A DNA stretch of 40,149 nt, taken from positions 1 to 40,149 of the forward strand of contig JAKQKE010000125.1 of NCBI GenBank assembly GCA_029560805.1, given 5' to 3'. Made by a program: the position numbers and the translations under genes. The stretch's first letter is position 1. Each line of letters begins with the position of its first letter. This DNA comes from Spirochaetota bacterium (GTDB taxonomy: Bacteria; Spirochaetota; Spirochaetia; Treponematales; UBA12059). The notes beneath the pieces were generated by a model. It was not told the origin of the DNA. It worked only from the letters and a program-made list of their open reading frames with translations, and did no database searches. Positions 17,413 through 25,163 of this stretch are shown piece after piece.

Positions 17413-18969
17413 CTATTTCTGTAGTGACAGGCATTGGTCTTCCTTGGCCGCGTTGCCCCAGGAATCGGCGTAGCCGCCATCGAGACTGAAGGTGACGAGG
17501 CCACAATCGGCGCGGTTCGTCATCGAGCCGTCGATACGGACTATGTCGAGCCCGGACCAAGCCGGGTGAGGCTCCGCGTAGTCGAAACCGCCGGCTACTA
17601 CCCTCAGCGCGTCGAACTCGAGCGAGCCGTTCGTCGCCGAAAATGAGAACGCGCCCATCGTCGAAAGGAGGTCGATGCTCGCGCCCTCTGCCAGCTCGAG
17701 GTACAGCTCGATCGAGGTGCCCGTCGGGACGCCGATCGGATAGCGTCCATCGCCGCCAGCTATCGCCAAGGTAGAAAACGGCTCGTCCAGCGCGAAAGCC
17801 GCGAGCTCGCGATCCGCCGCCTCAGCCCCCGGCGCCAGCGGTAGCCGAAGGCCGACAAAACGAGGCGGCCTCGAGCCGGGCCCGTCGGCCACGATGCGGT
17901 ACACGATGTCGGAGTCGGACGAGTCGCCGTCCTGGTCTTCGACCCCGGACTCGACTCGCAGTGTGAATACGCCGTTCCATTCCGGCGGCTCGTCGAAGCG
18001 CCAGAGCACCCTGGCCGAATACGCTCCTATCGTCTCGATGAGCGGTTTCGGACCGGAATCGCACGCGAGAGCCGAGGCCAGGCCGGCTAGCTCGACCGGT
18101 TCGGAAAAATCCATCCGGAGGCGCCAACGCGACTCCCATCCGCGGTTCAAGGTATACGCGCCGTCCTCGGCCTCGTCGGCCTCGAGCAGGGCCACAACCT
18201 CTCCTTCGGCGTCGACGGCGGCGGCGGCCGTCACTTCGGGCGCGACGCCTTCGAGCCCGGCGACGAAGCGTACGACTACCGAGCGGCCGATCTCGTTGCC
18301 CTCCTCGTCGCGCAGGCCGGCGTCCGCCTCGCACGTATAGTCGACCGAGCGCGCCCAGGGTTCGGTCGGCCTGAACTCGATCCGTCGTCCGCCCTCGACG
18401 AGCCGCCAGGAGCCGCGCGCCCGAGGCGCGATCGACAGGCTGGAGCGGAACCCGATCGGGTCGATTGCCTCGTCGAATTCGAGCGTGAGCGTTCCAAGCT
18501 CGCCGACCATGCGCCCCCCGTCCGGCGGATCGCTCGACACGAACCGGGGCCTTGAGCGCTCGGCCTTCGTGGAGAAGCGGGCCTCGAAGGCTCGCTCGAG
18601 CGATACGCCGGCTTGGTCCATCGCGCCCGTACCGACGCGGAGCTCGTAGTCGGCGCCGTCTCGTAGCGGCGCATACGGCGTGAAGCCCATCCGTGCGCCC
18701 AGCCAGGAGAACGCACCGAGGACGGCCTCGCCGTCGACGCTCAACGAGAAGGCGCTTTCAGAGCTAGGCCTGTCGGCCTCTCGGCTGAATTCGACGCCGA
18801 CGATAATCCCGCCCGCTTCGTCGATCCTCTCCTGACCAGGCGACCAGGCGACGACCTCGAAGGAGTACGGTACCAGCAGAGAGCAGGCGTTGGCCGACGC
18901 CAGGAGCATCGCCAGGAGCGTCGCCAGGGATATCGCTAACCGCGTCGATACGCGGGCCATCGTTCTCAT
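17413..18969 (-). CDS. Ig-like (Big_5/SbsA-type) domain lipoprotein, second copy
   Basis: This is a 518-residue predicted lipoprotein. MRTMARVSTRLAISLATLLA is followed by a lipobox at SANAC, giving Cys29 as the lipid site. It contains Ig-like modules of the SbsA/Big_5 type, seen as repeats of a 'VxFSREAD...SAFSLSVDG' or 'LxFDEAID...SSLSIAPRA' pattern near residues 55-130, 145-240 and 270-350. These modules typically bind to or stack in the envelope. A C-terminal globular part has four Cys in the last 250 residues. The start overlaps the stop of the first Ig lipoprotein (ATGA), and its stop is 4 bases before the RND gene. Accessory lipoproteins of this kind are not standard members of RND operons, so they may shape the machine or its cargo; that is inference. 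Confidence 0.8.
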   Translation of the reverse strand: MRTMARVSTRLAISLATLLAMLLASANACSLLVPYSFEVVAWSPGQERIDEAGGIIVGVEFSREADRPSSESAFSLSVDGEAVLGAFSWLGARMGFTPYAPLRDGADYELRVGTGAMDQAGVSLERAFEARFSTKAERSRPRFVSSDPPDGGRMVGELGTLTLEFDEAIDPIGFRSSLSIAPRARGSWRLVEGGRRIEFRPTEPWARSVDYTCEADAGLRDEEGNEIGRSVVVRFVAGLEGVAPEVTAAAAVDAEGEVVALLEADEAEDGAYTLNRGWESRWRLRMDFSEPVELAGLASALACDSGPKPLIETIGAYSARVLWRFDEPPEWNGVFTLRVESGVEDQDGDSSDSDIVYRIVADGPGSRPPRFVGLRLPLAPGAEAADRELAAFALDEPFSTLAIAGGDGRYPIGVPTGTSIELYLELAEGASIDLLSTMGAFSFSATNGSLEFDALRVVAGGFDYAEPHPAWSGLDIVRIDGSMTNRADCGLVTFSLDGGYADSWGNAAKEDQCLSLQK

Positions 18970-20444
18970 GGTTTAGCCTCCAGGATCTGCGCCAGGTCGG
19001 CCCGCAGGCGTAGGCCGCGCTGGCTCGCAAGTCCGTCTTCTCCGCCCCGCACGACCAGGCGGTAGTACCGCTCGCTGTCGGCGTCGCTCGCCTCCAACCC
19101 CTCCCAGGTCATCGACAGGGTATCGGCCGACGGCCACCAGGCGCTCCTCAGGCGCGGCGACCGGAGCCCGGACGGGAAAAAGGCCGATACCGTCACCGAC
19201 CTCGTAGCCGATTCCATCGCGACGGCCGCGAAGCTGTCCGAGAATCTGAGGATCAGTGTCAGTTCGCCTTCCGGCGGGTCGCCTATGGTCACGGCGAACG
19301 CTCCCCCTTCGCCCGGCGACGGACTCTCCTCACCGACTAGGGTCGAGACGCTCGATAGCTCGAGGTACGGCGTCCGCGGCGTGAAACCGAAGACGCGTTC
19401 CCGCGGCAGGGCGAGCCCGGACGTGTCCTTGGCCGCGGTCCTCACGACGAGGCGCTGGTATTCCTCGGGCGTCCAAGGCTCTCGAGGGGTATAGACGAAC
19501 AGCTCCGTTGACGCCGCGACGACCTGGCCGGAACGAGCCGGCGACATCGTTATTGCGCCGACGACACTATCGACGTCCATGGGCTCCGAGAACCTGACGG
19601 CGACCGAGTCGCCCGCGTCCGTCTCGGACAGGTCAGTCGATAGCTCGACCCAGCGCCCGTCGACGAGAGCGGCAGGCCCGGTGGCGAGCACCGAGGGCGT
19701 CTCCGCATCGAGGTCGGTTACGAAGCAGCCAGACTCCGCCCTGGCTATCGGAGCGCCATCGACGGCCCGCGCGTCCTGGCCTAAGGACCAAGCGTAGCAG
19801 ACGCATGGCGAAAGCCGCTCAAGGAGGCGGATCGACATGAGCGACCCGCCTTCGCCCCAAAGGAAACGGTAGTCCGGTCCCGGGCTGAGCGAGAAGGCTG
19901 ACTCGACGCTAGCCTCGTCCATCGGCTCCGAGAAGCGTAGCACGAGGGCCGTGGAACCGGATGCCGACGCCGCGACACTCGCTCCATCCGATGGGGCGGA
20001 GGATACGAGGCGAGGCATGGAGCTGGCTCGCAGGACGAAGAACGGAAGGTCCAGCGCCAAGTCCGCCACCCTGCCGTCTTCCATGCGCACGTCCCCCGAC
20101 AGCACGAAACGGTAGCGCGATCCCGGATCGAGCGCTTCGATCGGTCGCCAGCTCAGGCATAGGCCGTCCCAGGATAGGTCGCCGTCGGTCGGCCCGGTTG
20201 AGGAGCGAACGGTCACAGCCTCCTCGGCGTCTGTTCGCGACGGGGCAGCCGGGAACATGACCCACAGGGTCTCGTCCCTCGAGGCGACGACTTCGTATGG
20301 TCCCGAAGGGTGGGTCGCTACCGCGACCGGCCTCAAGTCGACGAGCCCGCAAGCGCTCTGAGCGAGCGAGCACGCGCAGAGCGCGACGATGAAGGCAGCT
20401 CCGCGCGGCGGCCCCTGGGGCTTCTCATCGGCCGATCGATACAC
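18966..20444 (-). CDS. Ig-like (Big_5/SbsA-type) domain lipoprotein, first copy
   Basis: This is a 492-residue predicted lipoprotein. The start codon is GTG at 20444, placed 5 bases after GGAGGG; no in-frame ATG competes. MYRSADEKPQGPPRG precedes a hydrophobic stretch and the lipobox AQSAC. At least three SbsA/Big_5 modules are visible, each with the signature 'RFSEPMD...SAFSLSP' or 'RFSEPMD...GAITMSP' near residues 165-190 and 285-305, plus a first divergent one near 45-130. It overlaps the adaptor gene by 20 bases and the next Ig gene by 4, so the three are coupled. It resembles the second copy in plan but not closely in sequence, suggesting an old duplication. The role is unknown. An outer-membrane or periplasmic scaffold for the RND machine is plausible. 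Confidence 0.8.
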   Translation of the reverse strand: MYRSADEKPQGPPRGAAFIVALCACSLAQSACGLVDLRPVAVATHPSGPYEVVASRDETLWVMFPAAPSRTDAEEAVTVRSSTGPTDGDLSWDGLCLSWRPIEALDPGSRYRFVLSGDVRMEDGRVADLALDLPFFVLRASSMPRLVSSAPSDGASVAASASGSTALVLRFSEPMDEASVESAFSLSPGPDYRFLWGEGGSLMSIRLLERLSPCVCYAWSLGQDARAVDGAPIARAESGCFVTDLDAETPSVLATGPAALVDGRWVELSTDLSETDAGDSVAVRFSEPMDVDSVVGAITMSPARSGQVVAASTELFVYTPREPWTPEEYQRLVVRTAAKDTSGLALPRERVFGFTPRTPYLELSSVSTLVGEESPSPGEGGAFAVTIGDPPEGELTLILRFSDSFAAVAMESATRSVTVSAFFPSGLRSPRLRSAWWPSADTLSMTWEGLEASDADSERYYRLVVRGGEDGLASQRGLRLRADLAQILEAKP

Positions 20445-21783
20445 GGCATCCCTCCTCGAGCCTCGAACCCGGCTCGTCGACTACCACCTCGCCGACTTTC
20501 AGGCCGGACAACACCACGCGGCCGCCGGGGCCGACGTCGCCGAGCGTGAGCGACCTCCTCCATACAACGCCGTCGCTGACCACGAAGGCGCTCGCCTGGT
20601 CGCCTTCGCCGAGCGTCGACGACGACGGGATGACCACCGCCACGGTCGGCGGACCCGCTACCACGCTTACCCGCGCGAACATGCCGGGCCTCAGATCCTT
20701 GGGATCGTCGACGAACGCGACGCGCGCCGTGAACGACGCGCTGCCCGAATCAGCCATCGGCGAGACGAAGTCCACCACCGCGGCGTACTCGCCTCCGGTC
20801 GCGTCGACGCGGACCGTGGCAGCCAGGCCGGGCGACAAGCGTACCGCCAGCGCCTCGCGAACGGTGAATACAGCCCTCAGGCCGTCCGTCCCTATCAGCG
20901 TTATCACCGGGCTCCCACTATCGGCGCGCTCGCCCTCCTCGAGGTGCAGGGTGCCGACGACGCCGCTGATCGGCGCCACTAGGGTCAGCTCGGCCAACGC
21001 CAAGCCGGCGGCCTCGAGCTCCTTGACGGCCGCCTCGAGCGAGGCCTTGGCCGCGTCGCGCTCGGCGACCAGGCTCTCCGTGCATAGGTCGGCCAGGGCG
21101 GCGGCCCGAGCCGCTTCCCCCTCGGGTACGCGGAGGCCCCTGGCCACGAGGTCCTCGTCGCGCAACCCGACGAGGTTCGACGCGATCTCACGTTCGATCA
21201 GCTCTATGCCGCCCTTAGCCGACTCTAGCGAGAAGCGGCCGGATCGTACCGTCTCCTCGGCGACGCTCCCCGCCGCATACAGCGCTTCCTGGTCCGCCTG
21301 CTTGCGCTCCGCCTCGCGTAGCTCGAGCCTGGCGAGGCTCAGCTCCATTCTCTCTCGCTCGATGTCGAGTAGCCGCGACTCGGCGTTCAGCCGACCGCTG
21401 AACAGGCGGGCCTCCGCCAAGGCGAGCTCGGCGCTGGCGCTCGCCACGCCGTTCTCGGCTATTCCCAGGGCCAGTAGAACGCGGGGGTTCGTTACGACGG
21501 CGACCACGTCCCCCTTCTCTACCTTCTCGCCCTCCCTGTACGGTAAGGATGCGATTACCCCGGACTGGGCGGTAGCCAGGTCGACTTTCCTCGAGTACGC
21601 GATGGCCCCGTACCCCTGGATCTCGTCATCGAGCGTGAGGGAGGTCGCTACCGCGACCCTAACCGGCAGGACTTCCTCGGTCGCGGCGGCCGCGCTCGCC
21701 CCGCAGGAGGCCGTCGACAGGGCGAGCGAGGCGACGAGCGCCTTGGCGCTCGAGTTCCACATCCGTTTGAACCCGGAGCTCAT
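20425..21783 (-). CDS. RND periplasmic adaptor (membrane fusion) lipoprotein
   Basis: This is a 452-residue HlyD/AcrA-type adaptor linking the RND pump to the outer-membrane channel. ATG 21783 is chosen because it overlaps the TolC stop (ATGA) and sits just after GGAGGG; the 7-residue longer form has no ribosome site. The N-terminus ends in STASC, a relaxed spirochaetal lipobox. The beta-barrel/lipoyl half begins near IQGYGAIAYSRKVDLATAQS and returns in a LVAPISGVVGTLHLEEGERA lipoyl second half. Between them, residues about 110-260 form a long helical hairpin rich in Glu, Arg and Ala. The last third is the MP domain with LRPGMFARVSVV. The hairpin contacts the TolC-like tip in known homologues. 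Gene order with TolC before it and RND after it supports one complex. Confidence 0.92.
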   Translation of the reverse strand: MSSGFKRMWNSSAKALVASLALSTASCGASAAAATEEVLPVRVAVATSLTLDDEIQGYGAIAYSRKVDLATAQSGVIASLPYREGEKVEKGDVVAVVTNPRVLLALGIAENGVASASAELALAEARLFSGRLNAESRLLDIERERMELSLARLELREAERKQADQEALYAAGSVAEETVRSGRFSLESAKGGIELIEREIASNLVGLRDEDLVARGLRVPEGEAARAAALADLCTESLVAERDAAKASLEAAVKELEAAGLALAELTLVAPISGVVGTLHLEEGERADSGSPVITLIGTDGLRAVFTVREALAVRLSPGLAATVRVDATGGEYAAVVDFVSPMADSGSASFTARVAFVDDPKDLRPGMFARVSVVAGPPTVAVVIPSSSTLGEGDQASAFVVSDGVVWRRSLTLGDVGPGGRVVLSGLKVGEVVVDEPGSRLEEGCRVSIGR

Positions 21784-23237
21784 AGTCCCTCCACGAAAGC
21801 GCATAGGCCATCGGGCGGCAGTCCGATTAGCCGCTCGACCTCCCGCTCCGCCTCGACGATCGAGGCGCAGGCCTCGAGCAGATCGATCTCGGCGTCAGCT
21901 CGTTCTAGCCCGGCGCGTAGGGCCTCGAGCGTCGTCGCCCGGCCCAAGTCCCGTCTCAGGCCCACCGAGTCGAACCTGATCGACGCCAAGCGCGCAGCGT
22001 CTCGGCATAGCCGCCGCCTGGCCAACGAGTGTTCATAGGCTCTAGTCGCAGCCATGGTCCTGACTCGCAGCTCGCGTAAAGCCGCCGCGTAGGCCTCCTC
22101 CTCGACGCGCAGGGCCAAGCGGGCGCTCCGTATATCCATGATGCCCGCGGGATCCGGCACCGGCTCCGCCGATAGCGTATTGGCTGCGTTCCTCTCGCGC
22201 CTTCCGTCGCCGCCCGTTTCCAAGCCCATCCCGACCTTGGCCAGGGGTCCGGAGAATTCGACCCTCGCCCCGACGGACCACGATAGAGAGCTGAGGGGGA
22301 ACCGATCGCCGCTTAGTCGCCAGGACGCCGTCAGGCCTATGGCCGGGAGCCATCCCGCGGCGGCGGCCCTGGCCTCGGCTCGTTTCGCCACGATTCGGTA
22401 ACGCGCCTCCCTGAGTTCGGGAGACAGCTCGACGACGTGCCGCCAGAGTTCGTCCGCGTCCAACTTAAGCTCGGGCCGCTGGCCGAGGCCGCCGTCCGCC
22501 AACGGAGGTAGCTTGTCGACGCCGAGCGCGTACGCAAGGTTCCCTTCCGCCTCGCTCAACTCCAGACTCGCCTGCGATAAGGCTATCTCGGCATCGCCTA
22601 TCTCCAGGTCGGCTTCGAGAAGCTCGTCGGCCGAGGCTAGTCCAAGACCCAGCTCGGACGCCAGCGCGGCTCGGCTCAGGCGAGCCGCGTCCAAGGCCGC
22701 TGTCTGGATCTCCAGGCGTGCCCTCGCCGTCATGACCCCGCGATACGAGGCGACCGCGCCCTCGCCGGTCTCGTAGGTCGATCGCTCCAACTCGAGTCTG
22801 GCCAAGCCCAACTCGACCGACTCGAGAGCTCGACGCGCGGCTAGCCGTCCGCCGTCCCATAGCGCCTGCTCGATGCTGGCCGACATGGAACGGGACAGCG
22901 ACTCGGCGCCGACGGCGGCCAGGGTCTCGTCGGCGCTCGCGCCCATCGTGACTGATGGGAGGAACGAGCGGAACGCGAGCCTCCATCGGCCTTCGCGCAG
23001 ATCGAGGGCCTCACGATCCGAGGAGAGCGCCTGATCGTTGGCTATGGCGTAAGCCGCGGCTTCCGCGACGCCCAGCGGCTCGCCCGCGATGATGGTCTCC
23101 GGATAGCCGCGTACGGAAGCCAAGGCGTCGAGCTCAACCGACGTCGCGTAGCGATAATCGACATAGTACCCGGCGCACGCTCCGAGCGTCAGCGCGACGG
23201 CCGCGACCGGCGCGCATAGCGTCTGCGATGTCCTCAT
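21780..23237 (-). CDS. TolC-like outer-membrane efflux protein
   Basis: This is a 485-residue outer-membrane efflux protein (OEP/TolC family). It probably forms a trimeric barrel and a periplasmic helical tunnel for the tripartite machine. The N-terminus has a signal sequence with a lipobox LGAC, so it may be lipid-anchored as OprM is. Two similar halves are visible, each with long helices of alternating Ala/Leu/Glu/Arg. The first is roughly residues 55-250, containing LSLAREAL-like heptads; the second is about 260-480, starting at ELSPELREARYRIVAKRAEA. The start overlaps the stop of the TPR lipoprotein (ATGA) and its own stop overlaps the adaptor start. Length is within the family range of about 420-500. 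Confidence 0.9.
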   Translation of the reverse strand: MRTSQTLCAPVAAVALTLGACAGYYVDYRYATSVELDALASVRGYPETIIAGEPLGVAEAAAYAIANDQALSSDREALDLREGRWRLAFRSFLPSVTMGASADETLAAVGAESLSRSMSASIEQALWDGGRLAARRALESVELGLARLELERSTYETGEGAVASYRGVMTARARLEIQTAALDAARLSRAALASELGLGLASADELLEADLEIGDAEIALSQASLELSEAEGNLAYALGVDKLPPLADGGLGQRPELKLDADELWRHVVELSPELREARYRIVAKRAEARAAAAGWLPAIGLTASWRLSGDRFPLSSLSWSVGARVEFSGPLAKVGMGLETGGDGRRERNAANTLSAEPVPDPAGIMDIRSARLALRVEEEAYAAALRELRVRTMAATRAYEHSLARRRLCRDAARLASIRFDSVGLRRDLGRATTLEALRAGLERADAEIDLLEACASIVEAEREVERLIGLPPDGLCAFVEGL

Positions 23238-23905
23238 GGCGTGGGCTCCCGTATCCGTTGTCCCAGGCTGACGGCCGCCTTCTGCGCGTTCGACCCGACC
23301 GGAAGTACCGTAACCGCCGCGTCGAGGTCGGCGAGGGCGCCGGTGCGGTCCCCGGACGCCCAGCGTATCGACGCGCGGTCGATGAAGGCCATGCCGACCT
23401 CCGCGGACGCCTCGAGCGCGCGGTCGAGGTACGCCTTGGCATCGGCGAGCCGCTCGTCATCGGATGCGAGGCTGGCCATGAGTCTGAGGGCCGTAACCGA
23501 TCCGGGATCAGCCGATACGGCTATGGCGCAGAGTGCCGACGCCTCGGCGGCCAAGCCGCTCGCCCGATAGGCCCTGGCTAGCCATACGGCCGCCTCTCCC
23601 GCCCTGGGCGTCGCCGCGAGAGCCCGTTTGAGCGCCGCTACCGCCTTCTCGTCGTCCCCCGACAGCAATGACGCCTTTCCGAGCAGGAGCAAGGCCGGTA
23701 AGAAGCGCCCGGAGCGCCCGAGCGACCGCTCGGCCCGAGCCGCCGCCCCGACCATGTCGCCGGCGGAATACCGCTCGAGCGCCTGGGCGTACGCGCCGAT
23801 GGCCGCCTCGCTGGCCACGCTCGGATCCCGAGGCCACGAACAGGCGGCTAGCCAGGCGCACGATAGCAGAGCCGTGGCGGCGAAGTGGATGCAATCCTTT
23901 GGCAT
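23234..23905 (-). CDS. TPR-repeat lipoprotein, first gene of the RND/giant-protein operon
   Basis: This 223-residue protein has the signal MPKDCIHFAATALLSCAWLA followed by a lipobox LAAC, so it is a predicted envelope lipoprotein. Residues about 35-215 hold roughly five TPR-like helical pairs, with signatures such as 'YAQALERYSAGDMVGAAARA', 'GKASLLSGDDEKAVAALKRA' and 'ASIRWASGDRTGALADLDAA'. TPR lipoproteins usually mediate protein-protein contacts during envelope assembly. The start is ATG 23905, with GGAGGAG just upstream. It is the first gene of the coupled operon and overlaps the TolC-like gene by ATGA. Upstream lies about 100 bases shared with a divergent gene; I found no strong minus-strand promoter there. 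Confidence 0.85.
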   Translation of the reverse strand: MPKDCIHFAATALLSCAWLAACSWPRDPSVASEAAIGAYAQALERYSAGDMVGAAARAERSLGRSGRFLPALLLLGKASLLSGDDEKAVAALKRALAATPRAGEAAVWLARAYRASGLAAEASALCAIAVSADPGSVTALRLMASLASDDERLADAKAYLDRALEASAEVGMAFIDRASIRWASGDRTGALADLDAAVTVLPVGSNAQKAAVSLGQRIREPTP

Positions 23906-23947
23906 GGCTCCTCCGTGCCGGATCCACGCCCGTTGGGGCCGTCTCGC

Positions 23948-23976
23948 TTGCGCCGGAAGGGATGACGTATTAGAAT
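23948..23976 (+). promoter_or_regulatory. sigma70-type promoter for the DUF1508 gene
   Basis: TTGCGC (23948-23953) and TAGAAT (23971-23976) are separated by 17 bases. AAGGAG follows at 23994-23999, 7 bases before the ATG at 24007. The placement fits a short leader of about 25 bases. Confidence 0.5.
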
Positions 23977-24006
23977 AATTTCACATCTTCATGAAGGAGT
24001 GTATCG

Positions 24007-24189
24007 ATGGCTGGAAAATTCGAATGGTTCAAGGACAAAAAAGACAAGTATCGTTTCAGGCTCAAGGCGGGCAACGGCCAGATCATCGCGACGAGCGAGG
24101 CCTACGAATCGAAGGACTCGTGCTTAAACGGCATAGAGAGCGTCAAGAAGAACGCTCCCGACGCGCCGATCGTCGAGACGGAGGCATGA
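24007..24189 (+). CDS. DUF1508/YegP-like small protein
   Basis: This 60-residue protein matches the DUF1508 (YegP) pattern: a W-F-K-D-K-K-D-K-Y-R-F-R-L-K core, then AGNGQIIATSEAY, then a GIESVKKNAPDAPI tail. Family members are small alpha/beta proteins, often of two tandem modules; this has one. The biochemical role of the family is not settled. The start is firm, with AAGGAG 7 bases upstream and a good promoter. It is transcribed away from the RND/giant-protein operon and is probably monocistronic, ending at a GC-rich hairpin. Confidence 0.88.
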   Translation: MAGKFEWFKDKKDKYRFRLKAGNGQIIATSEAYESKDSCLNGIESVKKNAPDAPIVETEA

Positions 24190-24193
24190 TGCG

Positions 24194-24218
24194 AGCGGCG
24201 GCCACCTCGGCCGCCGCT
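24194..24218. terminator. bidirectional hairpin between convergent genes
   Basis: A perfect 10-bp stem, AGCGGCGGCC with GGCCGCCGCT around the loop ACCTC, lies between the stops of the DUF1508 gene (24189) and the DUF59-like gene (24235). Neither side has a T-tract, so intrinsic termination is uncertain. Confidence 0.45.
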
Positions 24219-24234
24219 CTCGTCGAGGCCGGCG

Positions 24235-24519
24235 CTACTGATCGAAGCGGACGGTCCAGCCCGGGAATGCCTCGAGCAGAGCCGCGCTCAGGTCGCGCTC
24301 TATCGTCGACTTCATCATATCGGTCGCAACGCTGCAAGCCGGGCAGTCCGCCACAGTAGGTCTGGCGTAGTTCATGTAGACCACGATGGTCGTATCCGCC
24401 TTATAGTAAGTTATCTTCTTGACTAGGCCGAGCTCGGCCAGCGACAACTCGGATTGCGGCTCGATCACCCCGTCGAGTATAGCGTCGAACTTGACCCTGA
24501 CGTCCATCGGCAAATCCAT
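24235..24519 (-). CDS. DUF59/MIP18-like protein (Fe-S assembly type)
   Basis: This 94-residue protein has the DUF59 layout. An N-terminal helix ends in 'LDGVIEPQSELSLAELGLV', where typical members read 'DPELGxSIVDLGLV'. A strand pair follows (VKKITYYKADTTIVVYMNYA), then a Cys motif DCPACSVATDMM, a helix with IERDLSAALLEAFPG and a final strand. DUF59 proteins act in iron-sulphur protein maturation, often beside MRP/ArsA-class P-loop ATPases; here an ArsA-type ATPase is two genes upstream. The start is ATG 24519, with AAGG 6 bases before it and the upstream stop 2 bases away. It is the last gene of the four-gene operon. The assignment rests on pattern, not on a search. Confidence 0.65.
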   Translation of the reverse strand: MDLPMDVRVKFDAILDGVIEPQSELSLAELGLVKKITYYKADTTIVVYMNYARPTVADCPACSVATDMMKSTIERDLSAALLEAFPGWTVRFDQ

Positions 24520-24521
24520 GG

Positions 24522-25163
24522 TCAGCCTTCCTTAGCTTCTACGAAGAACGTCGGCATGCGCTGTAGCATGGCCGAAAGATCGTCCCGTATGTCCCCTTCC
24601 TTCGGCCGCAGGTGGACGAAGAAGGTCTTGGTTTCGGGATAGGCGCAGAAATGCCTCAAGCGCTCCGGCTGCCCGAGCGACTCGAGCACCGCCCGCAACT
24701 CGCCTGACAGGTCGGCGCCGCGCCACAGCAGGACGAAGCGCTTGCCCCCGGCCTCCGCCTCGGCGCGGTCCATCGAGTCGACGCCATCGATGTTGGCGCG
24801 CCGCAGGTACGAGGCCTCGACCAGGTGCGCCTCGCCGCGCAGTTTCTTCTTCGTGAAGACATTGACGTAGAACCGGTCGCGGACCCCGATAAGCAGGGAG
24901 AATGGCAGGTACAGGAGCGAATGGCGGGCATTGAGGGTCATCGTGCCTTTGGCCTTGGTCCAGTCGCCCGACAGCGAGTACGCGAAATTGTAGCCGATGG
25001 AGCCGCCGATGTTCACGTAATTGGTCGTGCTCGGCTTGAGCAGCTCCTCAAGGGCTCCGGACATGCGCGAGGTCAGGAAGCGGTTCTTCCTGGTACCCAG
25101 GTAGTATTGGGCCGTCGCCGCTATGGCCAGCACGACGAGAGCCACGAGTGCGTATGGATTCAT
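24522..25163 (-). CDS. membrane-anchored protein of unknown function
   Basis: This 213-residue protein begins with one membrane segment (YALVALVVLAIAATAQYYLG, residues about 3-22), then a soluble part. The soluble domain has two regions: a beta-rich part near 50-130, including LLYLPFSLLIGVRDRFYVNV, and a C-terminal alpha/beta part with LRHFCAYPETKTFFVHLRPK. I recognise no family. The start overlaps the stop of the ArsA-type ATPase gene (ATGA) and the stop is 2 bases before the DUF59-like gene. It could be a membrane docking partner for the ATPase; that is inference. Confidence 0.75.
   Translation of the reverse strand: MNPYALVALVVLAIAATAQYYLGTRKNRFLTSRMSGALEELLKPSTTNYVNIGGSIGYNFAYSLSGDWTKAKGTMTLNARHSLLYLPFSLLIGVRDRFYVNVFTKKKLRGEAHLVEASYLRRANIDGVDSMDRAEAEAGGKRFVLLWRGADLSGELRAVLESLGQPERLRHFCAYPETKTFFVHLRPKEGDIRDDLSAMLQRMPTFFVEAKEG

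Noticed and set aside
17409-17504. Longer N-terminus for the canonical RND subunit starting at 17504
   Set aside because: The extra 32 residues overlap the Ig lipoprotein gene and do not resemble an RND N-terminus. ATG 17408 gives the normal start.
20546-21979. 477-codon plus-strand open frame opposite the adaptor and TolC-like genes
   Set aside because: It is antisense to two well-recognised genes, is rich in Ser/Ala/Arg with no domain, and long antisense frames are expected in GC-rich codon-biased DNA.
23988-23997. Palindrome CTTCATGAAG as an operator between the divergent genes
   Set aside because: A 10-base palindrome overlapping a ribosome-site region is easily due to chance and has no second copy nearby.
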